64,000 bases of DNA, taken from assembly GCF_036884655.1 (NCBI RefSeq), contig NC_088342.1, positions 30,843,001-30,907,000 of the forward strand. The letters run 5' to 3'. Position numbers and translations under genes: made by a program. Shown here one piece after another: positions 23,728 through 35,065 of this stretch. The DNA is from Musa acuminata AAA Group (Eukaryota; Streptophyta; Magnoliopsida; Zingiberales; Musaceae). Every line of letters starts with the position of its first letter. Position 1 is the stretch's first letter. The notes under the pieces are model-generated. The model saw nothing but the letters and a program-made list of their open reading frames with translations. It was not told where the DNA came from and did not search any database.

Positions 23728-25445
23728 ATGATGACAGTCAATTGATAATGGAGTTAACCTTAACTCCCCCTGTCTATATGCCATACTTGAGATAAGTCAT
23801 TCTTGAATTCAAAACCTTTGAATTCAAGAGACATATTAATAAGTTAAAATCATTTAAACTTATCAATACTCCCATCATGATTCCCATCATGATGTATCTC
23901 TCTGAAGATGATGTCAAGACTTGACATTCATTTTTAAATTTTACATTACAAGTTTGAATGATGGTAATAGTAGCAATTCATCATATTGTAAGAAATCAAC
24001 ATGTAAAACTGCGAAGTAAGATTTTGATATCATTACATGATGCACACATTTCAAATGTTTTAGCAATTTGAGCATTTCATCACATGGTAAGATATCAATA
24101 CGTAAAATTACGATGCACATTTTTTGTTTGATATCTTGACACGATACAAACAAGGATTTTGATATCATTACATGATGCACACATTTCAAATGTTTTAGCA
24201 ATTTGAGCATTTCATCACATGGTAAGATATCAATACGTACAATTATGATACAAGTTTTTTTGTTTGATATCTTGACATGATACAAACAAGGCATAATGCA
24301 AATTATAGCAATCATAGCATCTATTCATATATCTCTTGGTGATGCAAGCATGACATTAATACTCATATATTTCTCCCCCTTTGTCATCAACAAAAAGCAT
24401 GGTAATTGTGATACCAGGAGAACAATATAAGTAAATTTGTAGATCGCTTTGAATACTTCTTCCTTTTTATTTATTATAATCTTTTGCATGAAGGAGGAAG
24501 GTCATTTGTGATACCAACTATTTGTGAGTTTACTTTGAGTGAAGTTAAAACCGATGAGAGATTAAATCATGAAGTTAAAATCAATGAGAGATTGAATCAT
24601 GCTTCATTTTTACAGGTATCAGGATATGTATGTGAAACAAATCTTTGCAAAAAAAAAACACTATCATCCATATTTCAAAATGGAATTCATGAGCAGGAAT
24701 TATTTCATCAAATCCATTTCAAAAAAATATTTTTCATATAATAAGTGTATGAGAAAATCCGATTGTTAAGATACCAATTGTTAAGTGAATCCGAAAATAA
24801 AATTAACACTTTCATGCATTCGGACAAGACTATGCTATAGATTTTCAAATACAATCATGAAGACAAAACATGCTTATTGTTATGGAAATTTTTTGTATTC
24901 AACACATAATTTCCAACATGTTATTTAGGCATGTAATGTCAATCAAGTGATTTGATCATTCAATAAAGTCCAAAAAATAATTTTAACTAGTTTATGTATT
25001 CGGACACATCAACATTCCTAATTCTCTTCTTTGTTCTTCACTTAGAGGTTTTATAAAAATATCAGCTAGTTGATGTTTAGTGTTATGACAATAATAATAT
25101 CATGGCAATGTCATGACTCATTAACTGCATTGGTATATCATTTTCTCAAATTATATTTATCATGGAAACCAAGGCACAAGGTTTTCAAAGTAGTTATAAA
25201 AACATTTAGTTTCAATGTAAATTCTGATAATGAAATAATGAGATTAAATAATGAGAGATGTTTGTAACTCTGCATATGCTCACAAATAAATACATCAGGT
25301 ATCCATATCAAGGGTCAAGGCAAAGGGCATCATGGTGAGTAACATAAGGAGTTTACAATAACAATAGGTGATTGTGTTCATATATACACATACAAGCTTA
25401 TTCATGAGGTGGAAAATTAAAGTGCCTAAATAAAGAGTCAAATTG
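23728..25445. other. AT-rich tail of element C between third ORF and 3' LTR
   Basis: No coding frame. It contains a near-perfect tandem duplication with period about 135 bases (first copy from 24021, second from 24156; both carry TTACATGATGCACACATTTC) and a second polypurine tract (24371-24382). It is homologous to the B tail (46948-47980). Confidence 0.6.
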
Positions 25446-26507
25446 TCAATAAATTTGCTGCAGCTCAGATAGGATTTGATCTTGTCGATGTTCAAGCCGT
25501 TCTTGTCTTTGTTCAAATCGGTCGATCCGAATCCCAATATCTTCGATAGATGATGTATGAGCTTGCTCAAATGAATATGTTTCCTCAAAGGGACAGATCA
25601 GAGGAGATTGAGTACCCCTAAAGACTGGTGTTTTCGGTTCTAGTTCAAGTCGAGGGGGATCGGTTCTTCTAGGCATTCTAACCCAGTTACCGTTTCTATA
25701 AACACATCTTAATTGGTGAAGTAGATTTTTATTTATTATGCTAAAGCTATCTACTTTTATTACTTCTTCTTCCGGTGGTATTGGAATATCGTAGGCTTTC
25801 AGTATTCTAGTGATTATACCACCAAATGGAAGCATCATGTCTTTCTTAGATAGTTCTAACATGTTTTGCTGGATAAGATAACCAAGACAGATGTCATGTC
25901 CTTTCATGATCCAATACATAGTTCCTAATTCTAATTGGCTTACTTCATCATGATGGTATTGTTTAGGGAGAATGATGCTAGTTAGGATATGATGAAGTAC
26001 CTTAGTGTTTAGTGGCAGTAGATGTTCACAACTTTTAGAAACAAATGCTAAGTTGGGATTGGCGAAAATTGTTCCTAAGGCTTCAACATATGTTGTCCCA
26101 ACAGTTTCATCATCCCATGATCCTCTAAAGTAAAGTCCTCTATTTTTTATGGGAATGCCTATCATGTCGTAAATGAGTTTATCCGTAATGGAGATGTGTT
26201 GTCCTAAGAGATAGGTAGACATTCTTTCTTCTTCATCTACTTGTATATTGTTGTAAAACAATCTAACAAGTCTTGGATAGATGGGTTCACTAATTTGTAA
26301 AATAGGGAGTAGATCTAAGTTTGCAAACCATTGGATTGTCTCTAAGTCTCTTAGTTCATTTAAATCTACATGTTTTCCCTTATTGACACTCCTAAGTTCG
26401 AAAGAGGAAAACTTTTCAGCATGATATTTTGAATCGAAAAGGGTAAGATCAAAATCTTCCACTAATCTCCTCTTCCCTTTGTCCCTTGAGGATCTTCTAG
26501 ACCCCAT
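25446..26507 (-). CDS. Third ORF of SIRE-like element C (353 aa, putative plant transposon-type protein)
   Basis: The frame is open from a basic N-terminus (MGSRRSSRDKGKRRL, nuclear-signal-like). It runs through a central domain of about 200 residues with WFANLDLLPIL, YPRLVRLFYNNI, STYLLGQHISI, YFRGSWDD, FANPN...SCEHLLPLN, LHHILTSIILPKQYHHDE and the MLPFGGIITRIL block, to a Pro-rich linker and a C-terminal coiled coil (RIDRFEQRQERLEHRQDQILSELQQ). The central part resembles the family annotated as a putative plant transposon protein (Pfam PF20167, recalled, not searched). There is no signal peptide or obvious membrane segment, so it is not a typical envelope. A stop replaces His at about residue 354; the frame would continue another 17 codons (QFDSLFRHFNFPPHE) as in B. 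The biochemical role is unknown. Confidence 0.75.
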   Translation of the reverse strand: MGSRRSSRDKGKRRLVEDFDLTLFDSKYHAEKFSSFELRSVNKGKHVDLNELRDLETIQWFANLDLLPILQISEPIYPRLVRLFYNNIQVDEEERMSTYLLGQHISITDKLIYDMIGIPIKNRGLYFRGSWDDETVGTTYVEALGTIFANPNLAFVSKSCEHLLPLNTKVLHHILTSIILPKQYHHDEVSQLELGTMYWIMKGHDICLGYLIQQNMLELSKKDMMLPFGGIITRILKAYDIPIPPEEEVIKVDSFSIINKNLLHQLRCVYRNGNWVRMPRRTDPPRLELEPKTPVFRGTQSPLICPFEETYSFEQAHTSSIEDIGIRIDRFEQRQERLEHRQDQILSELQQIY

Positions 26508-27384
26508 AACTACTGCTGTTTAGGAGGATAGTAATGAGCAAGAGTAAATGAATCAAAAACAGAATTTAAGGGCTTCTTAGAGAATACCTTAGTGAGATCT
26601 TCAAGAGAAGGAGAGATTGTTGATCTTTTGCTTCGAAATGAGGAGTATTTGGGATGCTATGAGGGGAGAAATGGAGGTGGAGAAGCTTTGGAAGAGTAAA
26701 GAGGGGAAGGGAGTTAGTTGGGGTCGGTTCCACCACCGGCCCTAGCTCGGGTTAGGAAGGGGGCAGGATTGCGGGCGGTTGCATTGCTGGCTGGGGCGGT
26801 GCAACCGCTTGCAATACGTGATAGCCGGAGGTGCTACCTCCAGCTGGGGCGGTGCAACCGCTGCAGGCAGTGAGCATGGTTCTGACTGCTGTGTGGTCTG
26901 ATTTGAATGTTTTTGACTTTGAGATGAATTTTTATTTGTGGAGCAATCAACTCTACTTACGTAATTACGTAAGAATTTTCATTTTAATATAATAACTTTT
27001 GCACAATCAAGATAGATATTTTGACGTGCATACTCTCAATGTGGTACACATATTTGTGACAGATTGTCCAAGTTGGTAAGCCTTGCAAGTTCATGACAAA
27101 CTTAGTCAGTTCATGATATAGTTGGATTCGAAAGTTACGAATGGATGAAATCGATGGGTTCGAAAATCCAGAGGATATGTGAAGGGAGAATCATGGGTTT
27201 CCAATTCTGAGGGATCAAATGGGATTGTATCTATATCGCATTTGTAATTTTAATTTTCTAATCCTCTTTTTGTTATTTAGGCTAGAGAGCATCACGTGTT
27301 CTTTTTGGATCTCGAGTCATGAATATCGAGAATCCAAAGAGCAGGATATTATTTCTTGCTCCCAGCTTATGATGTTTTACGTCT
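26508..27384. other. Gag-to-third-ORF spacer of element C (site of missing pol)
   Basis: It begins, reading leftwards, with the remnant GGGAGCAAGAAATAAT, where element E continues into protease, and shows no integrase or RT. A GC-rich block with GGGGCGGTGCAACCGC-type hairpins lies at about 26710-26880, upstream of the third ORF. Confidence 0.6.
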
Positions 27385-28968
27385 TTACAAGAAAGGATGA
27401 TTTTTAGGTACCCATTTGCTTTTGGGTGCCTAAAAAATAGATCTACATTGTTTATCATGTTGCATAGAATTTATCATGGTTCCTTTAGGAACCCAAATTA
27501 ATTTGTTCGGACTAATTTTCTTGAATGGACAATAATGCGTTTTGTGTCCAAGTTTGCAACAAAAGTTGCATTTGCTTTGGTGTCGAACATGTAAGATTGG
27601 GCCTTTTATGAAGGTGGTTGGATTTTGGTGAGGACTTCTCACAAATCTGATTCCACTTCTTTTGGGAACATGACCCTTGTTTGCAAGGATCATGTTCAAT
27701 GACTTGCTACCAACCTCGAATTTCTTCAAGGTATCATTAAGTAGCAAGTTTTCCTTTTGGAGAGTTTCTAGATTATGGCATTTTATGCATGAACCTAAAC
27801 TATCATGATATTCAGTTTTTAACTTATCAAAATTACAAGTAAGACTATCATGCTCCTTTTTTAGCAATTTATATTTTCTACTAATAATCTTGCATTCATC
27901 AAATAAGTCATGGAAGGCATTTAATAATTCATCAAATGATACATCTGCATCTATTAAATTCGTTACCTCCTCTCCGATGGCCATTAAGGCGTAATGAGCA
28001 ACTTGCTCGGTGTTGGACTCCTCTTCTTCGGACGCGCTCGAGTCATCCCACGTTGCTTTGAGCGCCTTCTTCTTTGATGTTCTCTTTTTGACTTAGGGGA
28101 CAATCACTTTTGTAGTGTCCCGGCTTTTTGCACTCGTAGCAAATAACTTGGTCCTTCTGAGGTTCAAGTTTATTTTTTGTGTCATTCTTAAACTTGTTTC
28201 TTTTAATGAATTTTTTAAATTTTCTTGTTAGAAGTGCCAAGTCATCATCACAGTCCTCATCACTTGAGTTTTCTCTCAAGTGGTCTTCTAAAGTTCCGAG
28301 TGTCATATCCTTCCTGTTCTTTGGAAGGATGTCTTCTTGCTCTTCATGAGCTTTGCAAGTCATCTCGTAGGTCATTAATAACCCGATTAGTTCTTCAAGA
28401 GGGAAGTTGTTTAGATCTTTCGCCTCTTGAATAGCAGTGACTTTAGGATCCCAACTCTTAGGAAGGGATCATAGAATCTTATTTACGAGCTCAAATTCGA
28501 AAAACTTTTTCCGAGTCCTTTTAGACCGTTGACGACATCCGTGAAACGGGTAAACATATCGCCAATAGTCTCACTCGGTTTCATCCAGAAAAGTTCGAAA
28601 GAATGTAACAAAAGATTGATTTTTGACTCTTTCACTCTACTTGTGCCTTCGTGAGTCACTTCGAGTGTGTGCCAAATATCAAATGCGGTTTCACAAACCG
28701 AAACACGGTTGAACTCGTTTTTATCAAGTGCACAAAATAAGGCATTCATAGCTTTTGCATTAAGAGCGAAAGCCTTCTTCTCTAATTCATTTCAATCGAT
28801 CATTGGAAGAGAAGACTTCGAAAATCCATTTTCGACAAGATTCCAAAGTTCAAAATCCATAGAAATAAGAAAGATCCTCATTCGGGTCTTCCAATAGGTG
28901 TAGTCCGTCCCATTGAACATGGGTGGACGTGTTATAGAATGACCCTCTTGGTTTGCGGCGTATGCCAT
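27385..28968 (-). pseudogene. SIRE-like Gag, element C (frameshifted)
   Basis: It starts MAYAANQEGHSITRPP at 28968 and is collinear with the intact 527-residue Gag of element B. Breaks are a TGA for Trp in the MIDWN motif (about 28790), a one-base deletion after LGKSFSN (about 28500), a frameshift after the zinc knuckle (about 28075), and a TAG for Glu near 27430. The CCHC knuckle CYECKKPGHYKSDC (about 28140-28100) is intact. The C-terminal half contains the KLLKKEHDSL coiled-coil-like stretch and a second Cys/His cluster CNFCCKLGHKTHYC. The frame ends TAA at 27385-27387, as in B. Confidence 0.88.
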
Positions 28969-29004
28969 GTCTCTTAGGTTTTAATCCGTTTGAGAGTTAA
29001 CCCC

Positions 29005-29016
29005 GCTCTGATACCA
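29005..29016 (-). promoter_or_regulatory. Primer-binding site of element C
   Basis: The minus strand reads TGGTATCAGAGC two bases inside the 5' LTR. It is the tRNA-Met type. Confidence 0.85.
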
Positions 29017-29018
29017 AT

Positions 29019-30726
29019 TGTTAGGATTAAGAGCACTAAGAGGGGGGGGGGGGGGGGGGGGGGGGTAAATTAGTGCAGCGGAAAATCTTTTACGATAAAA
29101 ATAAAAACTGCGTTCGTTCGATAAAAGTGATTTCGGTAAGAAAGCCGATTAGTAAATCACTTTAACTTTTGATTAAGCAAGATGCAGCAAAGATATAAAT
29201 CAGTTTGCAGTTATGATTCAAATCAGATAGTAGGCGCAAACTGAAATATGATATTCGTACGAAGAAACTGATTTACGTCTAAATGCTGATTCGTAAATCA
29301 CTTGATTAAGCGAGATGCAGTTTAAGCAAGGATATAAAGACAGTTTGCAGTTATGATAGAAATCAAAACGTAAACGCAAACTGAAATATGGTGATCGTAC
29401 AAAAAAACTGATTTACGTCTAAACGTCGATTCGGAAAGTACAAAGCTTGAAACCCGATCGTATATGTGCAGAAAGCAGTAAGCTTTTGAGGAGGTTTGCA
29501 GTAAAGATAATATGCTCAAAGTAAATGCAAACCAAGATTTAGAGTGGTTCGGTCAATCTTGACCTACTCCACTTTTGGCTTCCTCCACCGACGAGGTCAC
29601 CGACGTCAACTAGAGGCCTTTCTTCAATAGGCGCAGGCCAACCACCCTTTTATAGTTTCACTCCTTTTGACGGGCTTAGGAGATAACCCTTACAGAATTT
29701 TCTCTCCTCTCTTTAAAGCTCAGAACTTGAAAGAAAAGAGGGAGAAGAACTTTTGGCCTTTACAATAATTTTGAGCTCTAAAAATCACAGAACAAGATCA
29801 GGATTTCAGTGTATGTTGAGTGCCCTTTCAGTGCTGAAAGGGTGGGGTATTTATAAGCCCCAACCCAGTTTGAATTTGGAACTCAAAACTGTCAATTTCC
29901 GAAATTCCGGGATCTGGCGGTTGCACCTCCTGACTGAGGCGGTTGCACCGCCTGGCAGAGCTCGAAGACTGAGCCTCTGAGCGGTGCCACCTCTGTCAGG
30001 GGCGGTTGCACCTCCTGCCAGAGTTCGAAGACCGAGCTCAGGCGGTGCCACCTCCTGTCAGGGGAGGTTGCACCGCCCAGTCTCGCTCGGAGACTGAGCC
30101 CAAGCGGTGCCACTTCCTGGCTGGGGCGGTTGCACTGCCTAGTCTCGCTCGGAGACTTAGCCCAGGCGGTGCCACCTCCAGGCTTGGGCGGTTCAACCGC
30201 CTGGCAGAAATCTGGGTCCGAATGGGTTGATCCATTCGGTCCAATTTGGGTTTTTCAAGGGCCCAATTTCTCCAAGATTAAGTTAATGGGATCACCTCCC
30301 TTTTCCAACTTAATCATTGTGCTAACTATGATATTTCCTAAAACATTTACTGCAACTTGCTCCAGTGCGTCAATCGCTTCTTCCGGCGAGCTTCCGGTGA
30401 ACTTCCGTCGATCATCCGATGAACCCTCGGTGATGCTCCTGCGGACTTCCGACAAACTCCTGGACTTGCGACGTTCCACTTGGCGAGTTCCGATGAGCTT
30501 CTTTGGCAAGCTCATGGACTTCTCGGATTTGTTCCCGCAGAACCTCCGACGACTGTCCGAACTTCCGTCGAACTCTCGAACTCCCAACGTGATCATTGTC
30601 TTGACTCCGGCGTAACTCCTGCTGCATATCTTACTTTCATCGTAGTTAATCCTGCACACTTATCTCAACATATATATTAGATAACAAATGACAATTGACT
30701 TCATCATCAAAATCCGAGATTCAACA
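29019..30726 (-). repeat. 5' LTR of element C (1708 bp)
   Basis: Collinear with 21983-23712. The GC array is shorter by about one unit (29915-30205), the TATA complement is near 29847-29855, and the homopolymer tract is 24 G long (29042-29065) against 13 in the other LTR. Confidence 0.9.
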
Positions 30727-31366
30727 GGTATGACTCACGACCAGCTCGATATTGGGCCTAGAGGGTGACACACATATGGTAGACATTACGATGAGTAGAG
30801 GTCCAGATATGAGATATCTGCCGGAGCCCCTATCTTATTGGATATCCAATAAGCCCTTGAATTATTGGATCCTATGGATAAGATACAATAAGACCCAATA
30901 AGAGATTATTGGATAGAGATACAATAATCTAAGAAGCTTGGGTAGTTGGATGGAGATCCAATACCTAATAGGGCTGTATCCATTAGGGTTAAGTTGATAG
31001 GGGACCTTTATAAATAGGAGAGAACTAATGGTTCATAGGCTAGAGCCTTTTTGGGTTGCCTCTTCTATTCTCCTCCCCCTCTCCACCTCAGATAGTAGGC
31101 CTGGAGACTAGAGGAGCATCGTCGCATCCCTATTATGTGGGAGAAGGGCACTTGACCTCCTTCACCCTCTCCTAGAGATCTGCAAGGATTCAAGGACATA
31201 TGATCTCCTTAAGTAACACAATCTTTCATATACGTAGTTTTAGGTTTTGTGATTTTTACGCACCAATCTTCGCACGACGATGAACATATCTTTGGGAAAT
31301 TGGGGATTTTGTTTTTAATGTTCTTCTACTGCGCATGTGATGTCGCCCCCTAAGATTTTCCCATAA
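30727..31366 (+). repeat. 3' LTR of A1, second piece
   Basis: It resumes GGTATGACTCACGACC exactly where the first piece stopped, with the 5-base duplication A/GGTAT. It contains the ATTGG/CCAAT-rich upstream block, a TATAAATAGGAG box near 31011-31018, and ends GATTTTCCCATA. Confidence 0.85.
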
Positions 31367-31487
31367 TTAGAACCTACAACGAGTTGCAAATATGATAAGT
31401 ATTACCGGTATCAAATACCTAAGTGTTATCATAAGAGTCTGATAAATGTAGACTAGTCATGAATATACTTGAAGCTTCTTCAAGCTT
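31367..31487 (-). pseudogene. Start of A2 pol (protease region), truncated
   Basis: Downstream of the TAG the minus strand continues KLEEASS....DTGNTYHICNS-like, aligning with A3 at 40366-40480. It then breaks off at the end of the A1 LTR. Confidence 0.55.
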
Positions 31488-32304
31488 CTATTTCACCCTC
31501 TCTGCAATGTACCCTTTGTAGTTCCTCTTCCGGTGTCCATCTTTGCCGTAGTAGAAGCACCGACCTTTGTCCTTTGCTGGGTCTTTCTTAACAATCTTTG
31601 CTTTACCCAGTTTGCACTTGCCCTTGCCCTTCTTAATGGACTTTTTCCCTTCTTAAGGGACTTTTCTATCTTCCGTTTCTTTTTGGTCTCACTAGTATAT
31701 AGAACTAGCTTCTCTTTCTTAATAATGCTCTCTACCTCCCTCAACATATTAAGGAGCTCAAGGAGATTCACCTCAAACTTATTCATATTAAAATTCATTA
31801 TGAACTATGAAAATGAATCTATTAAGGATTAAAGCAAAAAGATCTATACATGTTATCTTCTAGGACCATTCCTAGACATGTGAGTTTCTCTATCCACTTA
31901 ATCATCGTTAGGACATGGTTCTAAACTGGTGTCCCTTTAGCCATCCTAGTGTGGAAGGCTCTTGGATATCTCATATCGTTGAGTCATTCTTTGTTCCTCA
32001 AACAATTTATGGACATGTAGGAGAATGAATCTGTCATCTATCTTTTCATATTGCCTCTGTAACTCAGGAGTCATGGAGCCCAACATATAACACCGAGCAA
32101 GAGTGGAGTCATTTATGTACTTCAAGTAGTGAGCAATCTCATCCTCTCTTACCCCTTCCTCGGATGTAGGCATAACTATATCAAGGACTTATGCAATTTT
32201 CTCACTGTGAGAATAATTCTCAAGTTGTGGAGCCAGTCCATATAAATCGGACTAGTGAGGAGGTTGACATCAAGTATACCATGTAAGAGATTTGAAAGCG
32301 ACAT
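31488..32304 (-). pseudogene. Angela-like Gag, element A2 (broken)
   Basis: It starts MSLSNLLHGILDVN at 32304, the same start as the A3 Gag (39561). The middle part is open (HYLKYINDSTLARCYMLGSM, LLHVHKLFEEQ), followed by NFNMNKFEVNLLELLNMLREVE. The zinc knuckle reads [14 protein letters not shown]: the second and fourth metal ligands are Tyr rather than Cys. It ends with TAG at 31488-31490, the same place as the TAG in A3. Frameshifts lie near 32180 and after 31800. Confidence 0.8.
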
Positions 32305-33412
32305 TTTTTGAAAATAAAGATGCAGTAGAAATAAATAACATGTAGATTTCATAAAAAAAAATAAATAAATAAGATATGAAATTCTATCTTAAAAAACTCC
32401 CACTATTTTTTTGGCGAGTCATGCGACACTCTCAGCACGTGAAACGGAAGTCTCCCGCAGACTTCTAGTGCAGATCGGGATCCAATCAGTGTCTTAGTGT
32501 AATCTCGAGTGACTCGACTAATCACACTAAGCGCAAAAGGTAGGCAACTCTTACTGATTACAACTCTTTGTGATTCCTGTCTTATTCGGTCTTCAAACCA
32601 CCAGGGTCTCGAGGGACTCAACCAACCATGATGTTCGGTTAAGTCAACACTATCGTTATATGAGTTTGATTCAATAATATACCCTCGAGGGACTCGACTA
32701 AGCATACCATGTCCTCAGGTCATCGGTGGCATCTCTATGTCATAGGCAAGATAGTAAATCGCGATATAAGTGAGCCTCGAGAGACTCGACTAACTCAACC
32801 TACATCAAGAATCGGTCCCTACCTATAACGATGGAAGGCCACGTGGGTCAATCTAAATGCCTCACATTTATCGACTTAATATTATCAAGAGAGAAAATTT
32901 TGATTTGATCTCCTAATATGACATATCACATACAAATATATTTAATATATATCTATATCACATGCAAATATAAATACATATCTAGTAGGTATACAAGCAG
33001 TCACATATCAAATGAGCAATCACACTAGATGATCATGGACCACAACCTAATGTGATCAGGCCCGAGCTAGGGGACCTAATCACTCACATCAAGATCTATG
33101 TATGCAGTGGTGCATATCCATGCCCTATGATTGTCCATCTCATCCTCATCGATCTCGTCGGCAACTCGATGCATCTCCATGCATCGCGATCATCCGTCTC
33201 GACCTCGTAGGTCCCGCTATCGCTTCTATGCTCCCACTGTGCCTCCTCATGTGATTATAACTTAATCATAGATATGCAGGCCTTATAATAAATGAGAAAT
33301 AAATTGAAGGCTCGCAGGCTCCAATAATATTAATCACAAATACACACACATCACATGGTCTATGATCATCCATTCACTTCATACATCACATGTAAATATC
33401 ATTATATATGAC
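32305..33412 (-). other. Leader (5' UTR) of A2, gag-proximal part
   Basis: Non-coding and collinear with A3 at about 38490-39560. It contains four boxes around CCTCGAGGGACTCGACTAA (near 32507, 32609, 32690 and 32777), the complements of the four boxes in the A3 leader. Confidence 0.7.
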
Positions 33413-35065
33413 TATTGAATCTCGTATTTTGATGATGAAACCAATTGATAGTGTTTATGATTTGATATGTGTTTTGAGTGACGTAGGATGCTTCGATCAG
33501 GGAGAGACAATTAAAGCAGGAAGAATCATGTTGGGCCGGAGGAAAACATGTCAGAAGATTGGACATCGGGCTGGAGGATCGGTCGACATATCGGCAGAAG
33601 GCTTCGAGCCATGAATTCGGGCATCGAGCCAAGAAGAGCAGATATTGCACCAAGGATATCGAAGTTGTGGAGGTCAACTGGCCGATTGGGCAATAAGCCG
33701 CAAGAGATGACGATGCACCGAAGAATCGGACGAAGCGTCGATGAACCAATGACATGCTGGATAACATGATTCATGCTTTGTAATAATTATCTAAATCAAA
33801 GTTATTTTTATGTATGCAGGATTAACTACGATAGCAAGGCATAAAGCAAAATGAAGTCCTAGAGTCAAGGACGTGATTTCGTTAGGAGTTTGAGAGTTCA
33901 TCGGAAATCCAGACGTTCGTTGGAAGTTTTATAGGAACCAGCCGAGAAGTCCAAGAACTTGCCAGAAGAAGCTCGTCCGAACTCGCTAAGAAGATCATCG
34001 TGAAGTCTAGGAGCTTGCCGAAAGTCCATTGGAACATTACCGGGAGATCGTCGGAAGTTTGCCGGAAGTTCGCTGGAAGCTCGCCGGAAGAAACCAAGAC
34101 CTAGGGACTTGTTTAGCTTATATATGCCTTAGATTTCGTAGTTAGTACGTAATTGGGATTGGATTTGGGCCAACCTAATTATGGCCAGGTGGGCCCATGT
34201 AAGGATTGTGTTGGGCCCAATAAAAGGCCCAAATAGTGACCTAAGAGATGACACCATCATGGCACAATCTCGGAGACTGTATCAGGCGGTGTACCGCCAG
34301 TCTGGGCGGTGGTACCGCCCCTGGTAGGGTGCCAGGAAGTAGTATCGCTAGTTTGGGTGGTGGTACCACCCAGTGGCAGGTTGCCAGGTGGTGGTACCGT
34401 CAGATTAGGTGGTGGAACCGCCTAGTGTAGTGTTAGTGTCAGACTAACACTAGCGGTGGTACCGCCCAACACAGGCGGTGGTACCGCTTGTACCTAGGAA
34501 ACCCAGGATGAGATGTTTTTAGACTCCAAGTTTGAATCAACTTGAGGCCTATAAATACCTCTCCCATCCCTGGTTAAAAAATACAAGCACAGAGAATTTA
34601 AAGAGGGAAAAATGCGGTTGTAATCTATTATGAGAATCCTCCTCTTCTAGTCTAAGTATTAGAATAGTTTGAGAGAGGAGTGAGTGCTTGTAAGGGTTGT
34701 CTCCTAAACCCGATAAAAGGAGAAGAGGGTTGTAAGAAGGAGGTTGATCTTTGCCTATTAAAGTAAGATCAATAGTGGATGCCGGTGGCCTTGACGGAAG
34801 AGGAATCGACGGAGTGGATATAGGTCATAATGATCGAACCACTATAAAACTCGGTTTACATTTCTATTTGAGCAATTTATCTTTACTGCAAACTTTACTT
34901 CCTTACTACTTCCAATACATTTACGAACGTGTTTCAAGTTAAGATCTTTACGAAACAGTTTTCGTTGGAATCAATTTTAATCAAAACGAAATATTTTTTT
35001 GAATCTGTGATTTTACTACTACATTAATTCACCCCCCCCTCTTAGTGCCGATTGTTTTCCTAATA
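33413..35065 (+). repeat. Solo LTR of a SIRE-like element (1653 bp)
   Basis: It begins TATTGAATCTCGTATTTTGATGATG and ends CTTAGTGCCGATTGTTTTCCTAATA, matching the D LTR in plan. It has a GGCGGTGGTACCGCC-type hairpin array at about 34280-34490, a TATA box CCTATAAATACC near 34549-34560, and a C tract just before CTCTTAGTG. It is flanked by ATGAC (33408-33412) and AGGAC (35066-35070), a 5-bp duplication with one mismatch. Outside it, the A2 leader resumes without loss. It is the product of recombination between the two LTRs of one insertion. Confidence 0.85.

Larger units (their letters stand above)
21983..30726 (-). mobile_element. SIRE-like copia element C, non-autonomous (gag + third ORF, no pol)
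   Basis: Full-length insertion of 8744 bp with target duplication AGTAT (21978-21982) / GGTAT (30727-30731; one mismatch, GGTAT being the form in other copies of this LTR). From right to left on the minus strand: 5' LTR 30726-29019, tRNA-Met primer site 29016-29005, broken gag, a pol-less junction, third ORF 26507-25446, AT-rich tail, polypurine tract, and 3' LTR 23712-21983. Pol is missing from just after the ARSK-type start of the protease region, at the same point as in element B. Confidence 0.9.
18810..31366 (+). mobile_element. Angela-like copia element A1, 5'-truncated, interrupted by element C
   Basis: Remaining parts are integrase to RNase H (about 18810-21012), then a 3' LTR in two pieces (21013-21982 and 30727-31366) split by SIRE-like element C. 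Together the pieces make about 1.61 kb, the same as the intact LTRs of A3. Its right end abuts the minus-strand element A2 within the region following A2's gag. Confidence 0.8.
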
